From the NCBI GenBank assembly GCA_903919125.1, contig CAIXGS010000004.1:62001-126000 (forward strand): 64,000 nucleotides of DNA, read 5' to 3'. Positions 1 through 9,612 of the stretch are shown here, piece by piece. Position numbers and translations under genes: made by a program. The notes under the pieces are model-generated. The model was not told where the DNA came from. It worked only from the letters and a program-made list of their open reading frames with translations, and did no database searches. The first letter of the stretch is position 1, and each line of letters begins with the position of its first letter. The stretch is from an uncultured Spartobacteria bacterium (lineage in GTDB: Bacteria; Verrucomicrobiota; Verrucomicrobiia; Chthoniobacterales; Chthoniobacteraceae).

Positions 1-2628
1 TCCTGCCTCCTGCTGACTGCGCTGCCCCCCGTTGCAACTGCTGCAACTGCTGCAACGGAGGCCAAAGCGAAAAGCGAGAACGTCACCTCTGAGGTTGAGG
101 ACTTGATCTTGGGGTTCAGGGGGAAATCGAAATACCAAATCGTGGTTCCCGATCCGGTGCTAAACGCAGCGGCGGCGGTCTCGGTGAAACGGGCAGCGGA
201 GCTTTTGCAAGCGGCATTCAGCGCAAATGGAATCAAGCTGGAGGTGACGAAGGAGTCGGAAGTAGACGTGGCACGGCCCGGATTTTACCTTGGTGCGACA
301 AAGCTTGCCGCAGCAAACGGAGTAGATGCGAGAGGGCTTACCGGATGGCAATACGTCCATAAAGCCGTTGGCACTCATATCATTATATTGGGTAATGACG
401 AGGCTGATACGCTGGTGGGCAAACGTAACTCAGCCAAGGAGTCTCCACTGCCCTATGAAGGCACGTTGTTCGGTACGGCTGAGTTTTTGTATCGGTTTGT
501 GGGCGCTCGATTTCTTTCCCCCGACGAAACCGGGACAACATTCCTCCCTCGCTCCATCATTCACGTACCACCGGATCTCAATACGCAGGGAAGCCCGCAC
601 TTTGAGGAACACGACATCCGGAACTCCACCGAGCTTTTCTACACAGCAAATCATTGCCGTCGATTCACTCGCATCTGGTCGAACTACGGACATCAACATC
701 CGAGGGCGGTGCCGATGGGCGAGTATGGAACGACGCATCCCGAGTACTTCATGCTCAGCGGAGCCGTGCGCCAGCCCAAGGTAAATTCCGAAGAGGGCCA
801 GCTTTGCCTCTCGAATCCAGAGGTGCATGAACTCATTTACGAGCATCTGCTGGCGCGCTGCGACGAGGGCTTTGATGTGATTGAACTTGGTCAGGCCGAT
901 GGCTTCCGACCCTGCCAGTGCCAGGAATGCGCCGTTCTTTATGGCATCAAAGTGACGACGACTCCCGCTGATGGCATCGCCTTCCACAATGACCGCGCGT
1001 GGGGCGAGAAGCTCTGGATCATGCATCGCGACATGGCGCTGCGACTCATGAAGGACCGGCCCGGCAAGAAGCTCATGATGACCTCCTACGGCCCGACGGT
1101 TCGTCCGCCGCAGACGTTCACCGAGTTCCCCGAGAACACCGTCATCGAGATGATGGACTCTAGCGCGGCCTCCTTCGAAGCGTGGAAGCAGATCAAAGTC
1201 CCCGGCGGCTACTCGGCCTATCTCTATAACTGGGGCAACTTCCATCTCGTCGGTCTGACACCGCTAAACACCATCAGCAAGATCGCGGAACAAAACCGAC
1301 TGCTGGTCGCGAACAACGTCCACATGGTGCAAGTCAATGGCAGCCCAATGAGCGGCCAGTGGGGACTCGAAGGACCGAACATCTATGCCTATGTGCGGCT
1401 CGGCATTGATCCCTTTTCGAAGACCGCCGACGAGCTGTTCAACGAATACTTGCAGGCTTCGTTCCGCGAGTGCGAGCACTCGATGCGGCGCTTTTTCCTG
1501 AACCTCCAGAAGCGTGCTGAACTCTGGGCTGCCATCCGCGAGTTTGCCTATCAATCCGGGCGCGACCCGATCTTTGCCTTGGGTACGCTCTACCCGCCAG
1601 ACATCGTGAACTCGTTGGAGGAAGATTTGAGCGTCGCAGAAAAGGCTGCCGTTCTCCCTGAGGTGAAGCGGCGGCTGGACATCGTGCGCTATGAGCTTGA
1701 TTTCCTGAAACACCTCGCGCTGGTGATCCATGCCTACCGCAATTATCAGGCGATGAATGATGCGCATTCGCTCAACCAACTACTCGATGCCGTGGACGCG
1801 CGAAACGCCTTTGTCGCGAAGGTCATCAATGGCGACGACAAGTATCCCAAGAAGAAGAATCCGTCCTACCTCCATTTCGACGAGCCTAGGCTCAAATACG
1901 CTGGGCGTTATCTGGACCGCGCTCCGTTTAACTGGGACATCGCGAAGATGCGGGCCAATCCCGCGCAACTCTCGCAACAAAACAAGTCGCTGGAGATCGC
2001 GAAAATGTCCGCGCCATTGACGCTGGACTCGCCGCTTTGGAAGAGCGCCGAGGAGCATACGCTCGGCCCCGTGGAAGCCTCAGCGCCGGCTCTGCAAGCA
2101 CAGACGACCTTCCGCGTGCTGTGCGACGAAAGTCATCTCTATGTGCGCGTCAGCGGTGAGCAGCCTGCAGCCAGGATGAAGTTCGTGGCGCGTGGACGCG
2201 ATGCCGAGCTATGGCTCCAGGAAAGCATGATCGTGAATGTGTCGCCCTTCGCAGATCGCAGCCGCTACTTCTACTTTGCCTATGAACCTGAGCCGACCTC
2301 CTTCAATGACGCCGAGCACGGATTCATCACAGACTTCCTGCATCCCCGCTACGGCTGGAATGACGAGAGCTGGAACGGCAACTGGACCTTCGAGACCAAG
2401 CTCCTGCCCGAAAAGAACCGCTGGGAATCCATGGCGGTGATTCCCTTTGAAACCCTCCGCACGGCAGCGCCAAAGAAGGGCGACATGTGGTATCTCAATG
2501 TCGGTCGCGTTCACTACATCGAGAGTTCGGACAAAAAGGACCAACGGGAAAACTCCGTGTGGACTGGAAAGCTCAACCCTTCTCGCATTCCCGGCGATGC
2601 CTCCTTCGGCAAGGCAACTTTCAAATAA
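1..2628 (+). CDS. DUF4838 secreted glycan-active protein with CBM9-like C-terminus (5' end cut by window)
   Basis: The reading frame is open to base 1 and begins with a hydrophobic, Ala/Thr-rich stretch that looks like the end of a signal peptide, so the true start lies left of the window. A TTG at 103 could start a shorter version, but that would remove the signal. The N-terminal part resembles the GH67-like N domain, and the central part is DUF4838 with its Cys-rich signature (CQCQEC at about 912-930). The last 200 or so residues resemble a CBM9/DOMON-like sugar-binding sandwich. Family members are predicted exported glycan-active proteins, and their reaction is not established here. It is the first of three DUF4838 genes in one gene string, and a TPR gene starts 10 bp downstream. 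Confidence 0.85.
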   Translation, partial: SCLLLTALPPVATAATAATEAKAKSENVTSEVEDLILGFRGKSKYQIVVPDPVLNAAAAVSVKRAAELLQAAFSANGIKLEVTKESEVDVARPGFYLGATKLAAANGVDARGLTGWQYVHKAVGTHIIILGNDEADTLVGKRNSAKESPLPYEGTLFGTAEFLYRFVGARFLSPDETGTTFLPRSIIHVPPDLNTQGSPHFEEHDIRNSTELFYTANHCRRFTRIWSNYGHQHPRAVPMGEYGTTHPEYFMLSGAVRQPKVNSEEGQLCLSNPEVHELIYEHLLARCDEGFDVIELGQADGFRPCQCQECAVLYGIKVTTTPADGIAFHNDRAWGEKLWIMHRDMALRLMKDRPGKKLMMTSYGPTVRPPQTFTEFPENTVIEMMDSSAASFEAWKQIKVPGGYSAYLYNWGNFHLVGLTPLNTISKIAEQNRLLVANNVHMVQVNGSPMSGQWGLEGPNIYAYVRLGIDPFSKTADELFNEYLQASFRECEHSMRRFFLNLQKRAELWAAIREFAYQSGRDPIFALGTLYPPDIVNSLEEDLSVAEKAAVLPEVKRRLDIVRYELDFLKHLALVIHAYRNYQAMNDAHSLNQLLDAVDARNAFVAKVINGDDKYPKKKNPSYLHFDEPRLKYAGRYLDRAPFNWDIAKMRANPAQLSQQNKSLEIAKMSAPLTLDSPLWKSAEEHTLGPVEASAPALQAQTTFRVLCDESHLYVRVSGEQPAARMKFVARGRDAELWLQESMIVNVSPFADRSRYFYFAYEPEPTSFNDAEHGFITDFLHPRYGWNDESWNGNWTFETKLLPEKNRWESMAVIPFETLRTAAPKKGDMWYLNVGRVHYIESSDKKDQRENSVWTGKLNPSRIPGDASFGKATFK

Positions 2629-2638
2629 CCGCTCCCAG

Positions 2639-3517
2639 ATGAAACGCATCGCCACCATCGCCATCATCGTGTTCCTCGTCCACCTCGGAGCAGCATCGGC
2701 ACTCGATTATACGCAATTGAACGCTGTGAAGCTGATGCGCTCCGAGAAGCGCTTCGATGATGCCATTCACAAACTCGAAGCCATGGCTGCTCAAACCGCC
2801 GACGCTGACGAAAACTTCCACTACCTCGACTTGGCCATCGAGATCGCCTCCGGTTCCTTGAAGAATGCGGAACGCGCTCTCGCACTCGCTGATAAAGTGA
2901 AGGACCCCGCACGGCGAGACTATGCCAACCTCCGCGTGTTATCAGAGTTCAAACGCTATGACGAAGCCCTCGCGCGAGTGCGTGACAAAAAAATCGACGA
3001 ATGGCCTGTGCGGTGTCGCGGCAGCGCCCATGGGATCCTCGCGGATATCTACCGACTCCGCGGCGATGACGGAGCCGCGCAAGAGCACCGGTTGAAAGCG
3101 ATCGCCTCGCCAGGAGCGGAGATCGTCGTGCGCGGGAATGCCGCAACGGATGCAGCGCAGCTCTACCTCAAGCAAGGCGACACCCGCAAAGCAGAGGATA
3201 TGTTTCGCCAGGCGCTCGCCATCTCCCCTGCCAACTACGCCTGGCGCAACTCGAGCGTCATCGCCCTGTCGCGCCTACTCATTAAGAATCAACACCCAAA
3301 GGAAGCCGTGAAGCTGTTTGAAGACATGGATTTCTCCAAGGTCGAGAACACCAACGCCAGAGGCCAGCTCCTCGAGGCCTCCGCCCGCGCCCTCCTCGCC
3401 GCCGGCAAGAAAATCAAAGCCATTGAGGCCTTCGACGCGCTGCTCCAAAGCGGCATCCCCGACGCCTGGAATGATCGCATCAACAAGGAGCTCGATCAGA
3501 TGGCCGAGGAATTTTAG
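2639..3517 (+). CDS. Secreted TPR-repeat protein
   Basis: This 292-residue protein starts at the ATG at 2639, which opens a clear signal peptide (MKRIATIAIIVFLVHLGAAS). A longer upstream frame exists but lies inside the previous gene. The mature part is all-helical with repeated tetratricopeptide-like pairs, for example a segment with GDTRKAEDMFRQALAISPAN followed by helices rich in A and L, so a protein-protein scaffold role is likely. It begins 10 bp after the first DUF4838 gene and ends 2 bp before the next gene, so it is co-transcribed. A similar TPR region is fused to the third DUF4838 protein at 11948-15151. This suggests the TPR module works together with DUF4838 enzymes. The binding partner is inferred, not seen. 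Confidence 0.8.
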   Translation: MKRIATIAIIVFLVHLGAASALDYTQLNAVKLMRSEKRFDDAIHKLEAMAAQTADADENFHYLDLAIEIASGSLKNAERALALADKVKDPARRDYANLRVLSEFKRYDEALARVRDKKIDEWPVRCRGSAHGILADIYRLRGDDGAAQEHRLKAIASPGAEIVVRGNAATDAAQLYLKQGDTRKAEDMFRQALAISPANYAWRNSSVIALSRLLIKNQHPKEAVKLFEDMDFSKVENTNARGQLLEASARALLAAGKKIKAIEAFDALLQSGIPDAWNDRINKELDQMAEEF

Positions 3518-3519
3518 CG

Positions 3520-4857
3520 ATGAAACACTACATCACACTTCTGACCGCCCTGCTGCTCGCCCCGCTGGCAGCGCTGCACGCGGCCGAGCCGCCGCACATC
3601 CTCATCCGCGAGGCGTTGCAGTTTGAGAACATCGGCGACAGCGGGCGGGTGCCGGGGACGATTCGGCTTCTGTATCAGCATCTGCCGGAGGCGACGGTAA
3701 CGCTTTGGCCGTGGCATCTGCATGAGCGCGAGCGGGCGATGCTGACTCGGGCTTTTCCGAAGTTGCGCATCGCTGAGGGCGAGGTGGATGATGCGGGCAC
3801 GGCCTCCACGCCCGCGCTGGCGGAGGCTTGGAAAAGCGCGGACATTTTCATCACCCCGGCGCGTCATGCGAAGACGTTCGAGGTTTGGACGAAATCCGGC
3901 AGGCCGTATGGCTTCTTTGGCTCGTCGTTCGATCCTGTATCGAACCGCAAGGACCGACCGCAGGGCGATACGTTGGATGAGTTGCAAAAGGTCATCGCCG
4001 TGCTGCCAGCGGATCATTTCGATGGCTTGTTCAAGCATCGTGAGGTGTATGACGGCGCGGCTTTCCTCTTCGCCCGCGATACCTATTCGCTCCTGTATTT
4101 GCAGAGGCAAAAGCTGCACACACCCGTTCTGGAGTTTGCCCTGGATGGTACGTTTGGCATCGCCGTGCGCGATGAAAAGCGGGCGCAGAGCTGGCTGCGG
4201 CGCATCGGCGTGGAGGAGGGGAAATTTATCTGCGTGCTGCCGCGTCTGCGCTATACGCCCTACTACCATGTGAAGAATTTGCCGCGCGAAGAGGGCGACT
4301 ACGAGATCGACGCCATCAATGTACGGCACGCGGCCCGCGATCACGCGCCGCTGCGCGACCTCATCACGCTCTGGGTGCGCGAGACGGGGCTAAAGGTCAT
4401 TCTTTGTCCCGAGATGACTTATGAGATCGCCGTGGCGAAGGAGCATCTCTTTGATCCGCTCCCTGACGATGTGAAGCCGCGCGTCATCTGGCGCGACACT
4501 TTCTGGCTCGCTGACGAAGCCTGCTCGCTCTATGCGCGCGCCGTCGCCGTCGTCAGCGCGGAATGCCACTCGCCCATCATCGCGCTCTCGCAAGGCACGC
4601 CCGCCTTCTACGTGCGCAATCCGGCCGACACCGTGAAAGGCCAGATGTTCCGCGACCTCGGCCTGGGCGACTGGGTCTTCGAAAGCAGCACAACCACGGG
4701 TCAGCAACTCTGGGACAAACTCAAACCCATCCACGAAAATCGCGCTGTGGGCCGTGCGAAAGTGGATGCCGCGATGCAGCAGGCGGCAGGCATTCAGAAA
4801 CGCATGGTCCAGGCCATCGCGGATGCGGTGGCGAAACATCGTTCCCAGCAGAAATAG
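3520..4857 (+). CDS. Polysaccharide pyruvyl transferase-fold protein with signal peptide
   Basis: The protein has 445 residues. The ATG at 3520 follows the previous stop by 2 bp and opens a strong signal peptide (MKHYITLLTALLLAPLAALHA). The rest matches the polysaccharide pyruvyl transferase family by overall pattern: an N-terminal ENIGDSG nucleotide-fold entry, a central GSSFDP segment, and a C-terminal SAECHSPIIALSQGTPAFYV block typical of GT-B-like folds. Known members transfer pyruvate from phosphoenolpyruvate to sugars in the cytoplasm. An exported copy is therefore odd and may have another activity or a glycan-binding role. Its place between DUF4838 genes ties it to the same glycan locus. 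The family is fairly certain; the function is not. Confidence 0.75.
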   Translation: MKHYITLLTALLLAPLAALHAAEPPHILIREALQFENIGDSGRVPGTIRLLYQHLPEATVTLWPWHLHERERAMLTRAFPKLRIAEGEVDDAGTASTPALAEAWKSADIFITPARHAKTFEVWTKSGRPYGFFGSSFDPVSNRKDRPQGDTLDELQKVIAVLPADHFDGLFKHREVYDGAAFLFARDTYSLLYLQRQKLHTPVLEFALDGTFGIAVRDEKRAQSWLRRIGVEEGKFICVLPRLRYTPYYHVKNLPREEGDYEIDAINVRHAARDHAPLRDLITLWVRETGLKVILCPEMTYEIAVAKEHLFDPLPDDVKPRVIWRDTFWLADEACSLYARAVAVVSAECHSPIIALSQGTPAFYVRNPADTVKGQMFRDLGLGDWVFESSTTTGQQLWDKLKPIHENRAVGRAKVDAAMQQAAGIQKRMVQAIADAVAKHRSQQK

Positions 4858-4859
4858 CC

Positions 4860-6788
4860 ATGAAGCTCGTCCTTCTCCTTTTCCTCACACTCGCTCATTT
4901 CGGCACGGCATTCGCCGACATCACCCTCGTGCGCGAGGGCAAGGCGCAGGTCGTGATCGTCGTGCCGGAGGGGCTTTCCAAGCAGGTGCAGAGACCGGCG
5001 GCGCAGTTGACGGGCGGGACGATGAGCGTGCCGCTGGCGGCGGTGGAACTGGCAGATTATTTGCAGAAGGTCAGCGGGGTGAGGCCGCTGATCGCCACGG
5101 AGACGCAGAAGGGTGCGGCGGCGGCCTCGCGCATTTACATCGGGCGCTGCAAGGCGAACGCGGACATCGCGGTGCAGGCGGAGGAGTTTGTCATTCGCAC
5201 GAAGGGCAGTGATTTGCACATCTGCGGCGGCGATGAAGGTCCCGGCGGCTTGATTTGCCAAGCCACGCTCTTCGGCATGTATGATTTCATCGAGCGCGAA
5301 CTCGGTGTGCGCTGGCTTTTTCCAGGTGAGCATGGCGAGGTGGTGCCGAAGCGGTCCACGATCACCATTCCCGATCTCGACCGCCGCGAGCAGCCGCGCA
5401 TCGAGAAGCGCAAGGTGCGCAATCAAGCCGTGACGCGTGAGGATACCTTCGCGCCGGTGCTGAAGCAGTGGGGGGTCGCCGTTGACGCTTGGAAGTCCGC
5501 GCAAGGCCCCGAGGCGATGGGCGCGTGGTTTCGCCGCATGAGGCTTGGCGCACGCATCGAGATCGAGGGCGGTCATGCTTACGCGGGCTGGTGGGAGAAA
5601 TACGGGAAGGAACATCCCGAGTGGTTCGCGCTCCAGCCCGACGGCACGCGCACGCAGCAGCCGGAACGCGAACGCTTGTGCAAATCCAACCCCGCGCTCT
5701 GGAATGAAATCGCGCGGGTGCGCATCGCCGAGTTCAAGGCTGATCCGAGCAAGCGCATGGCCTCGCTCGCGCCGAATGACGGAGGCGCCAACAAGTGGTG
5801 CATGTGCGCCGCCTGCCGTGCGCTGGATCCCGCCGATGCACCGAAGCTCCGGAACGACCGCAGCCTCATCGATCCCGCCACGAGGCTGCCCTTTGCCGAA
5901 TATCCCGCGCTCACGGACCGCGTGTTCACATTCTTCAATGAGATCGCCAAACGCGTGCGACGTGAGATGCCTGACCGCGATCTCGTCGCCTACGCCTACT
6001 CCGTGTATCGCACTCCGCCGGTGAAGCTCGGGCCGCTGGAGCCAAACCTCATCATCGGCTACGTCGGACTCGATCCCGCCGACATCGAAGCGTGGTCCCG
6101 CATCGCACCGCGACTCTACCTTCGTCCGAACGACCTCGGCCCCGCCATCGACCTCGGCCTGCCGCGCAACAACGCCGTGCAACTCGCAAGCGCCGTGAAG
6201 TTCGCCGTCGAACACAAAGCCATCGGTTTCGACTTCGACAACTGCCACGGCAACTGGAGCGCCCACGGGCTCGACTACTACGTGCTCTGCAAAGCCCTGT
6301 GGAATCCCACGCTCGATGTCCGCGCCACCATCGCCGACTACTGCCGCGCCGCCTACGGTCCTGCCGCCGCTCCGATGCAGCGCTATCATGAGCGCCTCGA
6401 AAAAATCAGCGACCAAGTCCGCGCCGACCCGCAACTCGCTCCCAAGTCCCCGCACGCAGCAAGGCTGCGCCGCTACTACAGCGATGAGGCGCTCACCGCG
6501 CTGGAGTCCGAAATCCTCGCGGCAAAAAATGCGGTGAATCGCAGTGACGCCGCCCACATGCACGCCTCAGCCCGCATCGAAATGGCCGCCGAGAGCGTCA
6601 AATACGCCCGCCTAATTACTGCGTTGCTAAAAGTCGCCCAAGACAAGAAATCCCCCGCCTACCTCGACAGCCTCACAGCTGTGGAATCCTTCCTGAAAAC
6701 CAAAATCCTCACCCCCGAACTCGCCCCACTCCACAGCCTCCGCTACCTGCGCATGGCCTTGTCGTATGCGGAGCGCGAGGTTGAGTAA
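4860..6788 (+). CDS. DUF4838 secreted glycan-active protein
   Basis: This 642-residue protein starts at the ATG at 4860, 2 bp after the previous stop, with a signal peptide (MKLVLLLFLTLAHFGTAFA). An alpha-glucuronidase-like N-terminal domain (a segment with VELADYLQKVSGVRPLI, then a strand-rich region) precedes the DUF4838 core, which has the conserved Cys cluster CMCAAC at about 5799-5817. No CBM9 or TPR tail follows, so it is the shortest of the three paralogues. The protein is probably periplasmic or exported and acts on the same glycan as its neighbours. The family's chemistry is unproven, so a hydrolase role is inferred from the fold and the context of esterases and a sialidase. Confidence 0.85.
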   Translation: MKLVLLLFLTLAHFGTAFADITLVREGKAQVVIVVPEGLSKQVQRPAAQLTGGTMSVPLAAVELADYLQKVSGVRPLIATETQKGAAAASRIYIGRCKANADIAVQAEEFVIRTKGSDLHICGGDEGPGGLICQATLFGMYDFIERELGVRWLFPGEHGEVVPKRSTITIPDLDRREQPRIEKRKVRNQAVTREDTFAPVLKQWGVAVDAWKSAQGPEAMGAWFRRMRLGARIEIEGGHAYAGWWEKYGKEHPEWFALQPDGTRTQQPERERLCKSNPALWNEIARVRIAEFKADPSKRMASLAPNDGGANKWCMCAACRALDPADAPKLRNDRSLIDPATRLPFAEYPALTDRVFTFFNEIAKRVRREMPDRDLVAYAYSVYRTPPVKLGPLEPNLIIGYVGLDPADIEAWSRIAPRLYLRPNDLGPAIDLGLPRNNAVQLASAVKFAVEHKAIGFDFDNCHGNWSAHGLDYYVLCKALWNPTLDVRATIADYCRAAYGPAAAPMQRYHERLEKISDQVRADPQLAPKSPHAARLRRYYSDEALTALESEILAAKNAVNRSDAAHMHASARIEMAAESVKYARLITALLKVAQDKKSPAYLDSLTAVESFLKTKILTPELAPLHSLRYLRMALSYAEREVE

Positions 6789-6842
6789 CACGACCCGGAA
6801 ACACGCCATCACCCGCCACCAACGCAAACACCAACACCCACC

Positions 6843-7757
6843 ATGAAACTCAGTTCCCTCCCCCGCTACGCCATCGCGCTCCTGTCGCTGTCCCTCCTAA
6901 TTCCCGCCATCGCCCAAGCCGAGGGCGAAGACGGCAAGCTGCGCATCATCGTCTTTGGAGCGCATCCTGATGATGCTCAATACACTTCCGGCGGCACGGC
7001 GGCTAAGTGGACCAAGCTCGGCCATCACGTGAAACTCGTGTCAGTGACCAATGGCGACGTCGGCCATTGGCAATCGGCGGGTGGACCGCTCGCGCAGCGA
7101 CGGCTCGCCGAGGTAAAAAAGGCGGATGCCCTCATCGGCGCGGAGACGCAGGTGCTCGACATCCACGATGGTGAACTGATGCCTTCGCTGGAGAATCGGC
7201 AGAAGATCATCCGCATCATCCGCGAGTGGAAGGCGGACATCGTCATCGCGCATCGTCCGTGGGACTATCATCCCGACCACCGGTATGTCGGGGTGCTCAT
7301 CCAGGACGCGGCCTTCATGGTCACCGTGCCATTCGTGTGCAGCGATGTGCCGCCCCTGAACAAAAACCCGCTCTTTCTCTATTCAAGCGATGGCTTCCAG
7401 AAGCCCTATCCATTCAAGGCAGATATAATGGTCTCGGTGGATGATGTCTTCGAGCAAAAGGTCACCGCCATTCACGAGATGCCTTCGCAGCATTACGAAG
7501 GTGGAACCAATGGTGGCGAAGCCTATGCAGCAAAAGTCCCGCCGGCCACTGATGAAGCAGGCCGCAAAGCATGGCTGCGCGAGCGCTGGGTCAGGCGTCA
7601 GGGCGGCGAGGCGAACCGGTTCCGTGATGGCCTCATCAAGTGGTATGGCCCCGAGAAAGGCGCTGCCGTGAAGTTCGCCGAGGCCTTTGAAATCTGCGAA
7701 TACGGGCGCCAGCCAAAGCCGGAGGAGATCAAAGTGCTGTTCCCGTTCTTCCCCTAA
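6843..7757 (+). CDS. Secreted PIG-L (LmbE) family deacetylase
   Basis: This is a 304-residue protein with an N-terminal signal peptide. The PIG-L zinc-binding motif HPDD lies at residues 41-44 and the second metal motif HPDH at residues 143-146, both in the expected order for N-acetylglucosaminyl deacetylases. Family members remove acetyl groups from N-acetylated amino sugars or related compounds; the substrate here is unknown. Intact metal ligands suggest an active enzyme. The gene is 54 bp downstream of a DUF4838 gene and 19 bp upstream of the SGNH-sialidase fusion, so it belongs to the same transcription unit. A de-N-acetylase beside two O-acylesterases points to a heavily acetylated target glycan. 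Confidence 0.88.
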   Translation: MKLSSLPRYAIALLSLSLLIPAIAQAEGEDGKLRIIVFGAHPDDAQYTSGGTAAKWTKLGHHVKLVSVTNGDVGHWQSAGGPLAQRRLAEVKKADALIGAETQVLDIHDGELMPSLENRQKIIRIIREWKADIVIAHRPWDYHPDHRYVGVLIQDAAFMVTVPFVCSDVPPLNKNPLFLYSSDGFQKPYPFKADIMVSVDDVFEQKVTAIHEMPSQHYEGGTNGGEAYAAKVPPATDEAGRKAWLRERWVRRQGGEANRFRDGLIKWYGPEKGAAVKFAEAFEICEYGRQPKPEEIKVLFPFFP

Positions 7758-7776
7758 TTGCTCAATTCAAACGCAC

Positions 7777-9582
7777 ATGATTATGAGACGCACACTCTTC
7801 ACAGCACTGCTGCTGTGCCCCCTCACCTTGCTTCACGCCACGGATGTGCCAGCGACTGAACCTGTCACTATCGTTGCCTTCGGTGACTCGACCACTGCGG
7901 TGCGGGGTTCGACGAAGATTTATGCGTCGGTGCTGCAGGAGGAATTGCGCAATGTCCGAGTCCTCAATGCGGGAGTGAGCGGGAACACGACGGAGATGGG
8001 TCGCAAGCGTTTCGAGGAGGACGTGCTGAAGCATCAGCCGCAGATTGCGATCATCCAGTTTGGCATTAACGACGCTGCGGTGGATGTGTGGAAGACTCCG
8101 CAAGCGACAGAGCCGAGGGTTTCGCTGGAGCGCTATGAAGTGAACTTGCGCCATTTCGTTCAGACTTTGAAATCCAAGAACACCCGCGTGGTGCTAATGA
8201 CCTCCAATCCGCTGCGCTGGACGCCGAAGCTGAAGGAGATGTATGGCAAGCCTCCTTACCAGCCCGAGAATGTGGATGGATTCAACGTCCCGCTCGCGCC
8301 GTATTGTGAAGCCGCCCGCCGAGTCGCGCGAGAGGAAGGTACGGAGTTGTTGGATGTACAGCAGGCGTTCGTCGAACAGGCACAGAAACGGGGCGTGACG
8401 GTGGACTCGCTGCTCTTTGATGGCATGCACCCGAACGACGGTGGTCATCGCATCGAGGCCGACCTCTTGCGCGAGCGCATCCTCGCGCTGGCGAAGACTC
8501 ACGGCCTCGCCATCACCGAGGGCCCGCTTTGGAAAGCCAGTGGTGAGTTCGTGAAGATCCACCCGCTTTGCACCGACATCACGCATGATTCGCCGAACCC
8601 GACCGTGCTCGGTTGCGGACTCGCGCGCATGAAAGACGGCGCGGTGATGGCCGTGTATTCCACGCCGACCGGTTATTACAGCAAGCCCGGCACGACGTGG
8701 ATCGCGGGCCGCGTGACGACGGACGGCGGCAAAACGTGGTCGCCCGAGAGCGTGATTGCGCGGCATCCGGACTGTCAGCCCTCGCATCCCTCCGTACTCA
8801 CCGCGCGCGATGGCGTGATCCATGCGTTCTACCTCGGCTTCAAGAAGTGGAAATGGCAGGGCGTGAATCCCACCGACGAAGCGCAGAGCGACCTGTGGAC
8901 CACGCGCAGCAGCGATAACGGCGCGACGTGGAGCGAGCCGCAGATGATTTTCAAAGGCTACACCGGCGCGAGCAACGGAGCCATCGAGACGCGCAACGGC
9001 CATCTCATCGTGCCGTATTCGCACTATATAAACGACCCCGGCCGACTTGTTAGCCAAACGTCTGTGTCCACCGATGGCGGCAAGACGTGGAGCCTCAGCA
9101 ATGACATCGACATCGGCGGCGCGGGAGACCACGAAGGCGCGCTGGAGCCCTGCGTGATCGAACTAAAGGACGGCCGCGTTTGGATGCTCATCCGCACAAC
9201 GCACAAAGCTTTCTGGGAATCCTTTTCCACCGACGGCGGCAAGACGTGGTCCGCTGCCAAGGCAACCACCATCGACGCCACTTCCGCGCCCGGACACCTC
9301 ACCCGACTCACCGACGGCCGCATCGCGCTGGTGTGGAATCGGGCGATCAAGGGACGCACCGAACTGCACCTCGCCCTGTCTGCCGATGAAGGCAAAACCT
9401 GGACACCGTCCCTCAACGTGGCGCAAGGCACACCCGGAGGAGCCACTTACCCCTTCGTGATCGAGATCGATCCCGGCGAACTCTGGATCGGCTACCACAA
9501 CGTGCCCAAAGGCTGGAACTTCCCACGTGCGGGCCACCTGAGGATTCCACTGTCGGCACTCAATGACACGGCCAAACGATGA
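7777..9582 (+). CDS. Two-domain SGNH esterase - exo-alpha-sialidase fusion
   Basis: The protein has 601 residues from the ATG at 7777 (a second ATG at 7783 is possible), both opening a signal peptide. Residues 30-235 form an SGNH/GDSL esterase: GDSTT with nucleophile Ser38, GIND at 96-99, and the DxxH pair Asp215/His218. From about residue 245 the sequence is a six-bladed sialidase-type propeller with at least five Asp-boxes (TTDGGKTW, SSDNGATW, STDGGKTW twice, SADEGKTW). The arrangement suggests that one polypeptide removes O-acyl groups and cleaves or binds the uncovered terminal sugar. Asp-boxes also occur in non-sialidase propellers, so sialic acid is not proven. A longer in-frame start at 7687 overlaps the deacetylase gene and lacks a signal peptide. 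Confidence 0.87.
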   Translation: MIMRRTLFTALLLCPLTLLHATDVPATEPVTIVAFGDSTTAVRGSTKIYASVLQEELRNVRVLNAGVSGNTTEMGRKRFEEDVLKHQPQIAIIQFGINDAAVDVWKTPQATEPRVSLERYEVNLRHFVQTLKSKNTRVVLMTSNPLRWTPKLKEMYGKPPYQPENVDGFNVPLAPYCEAARRVAREEGTELLDVQQAFVEQAQKRGVTVDSLLFDGMHPNDGGHRIEADLLRERILALAKTHGLAITEGPLWKASGEFVKIHPLCTDITHDSPNPTVLGCGLARMKDGAVMAVYSTPTGYYSKPGTTWIAGRVTTDGGKTWSPESVIARHPDCQPSHPSVLTARDGVIHAFYLGFKKWKWQGVNPTDEAQSDLWTTRSSDNGATWSEPQMIFKGYTGASNGAIETRNGHLIVPYSHYINDPGRLVSQTSVSTDGGKTWSLSNDIDIGGAGDHEGALEPCVIELKDGRVWMLIRTTHKAFWESFSTDGGKTWSAAKATTIDATSAPGHLTRLTDGRIALVWNRAIKGRTELHLALSADEGKTWTPSLNVAQGTPGGATYPFVIEIDPGELWIGYHNVPKGWNFPRAGHLRIPLSALNDTAKR

Positions 9583-9612
9583 TTTCCTAAAACCAGATAA
9601 CACGACCATCCG

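Noticed and set aside
4794-6563. 589-residue minus-strand open frame
   Set aside because: It lies opposite the DUF4838 gene, is His/Arg-rich without any domain pattern, and is a typical shadow frame in GC-rich DNA.
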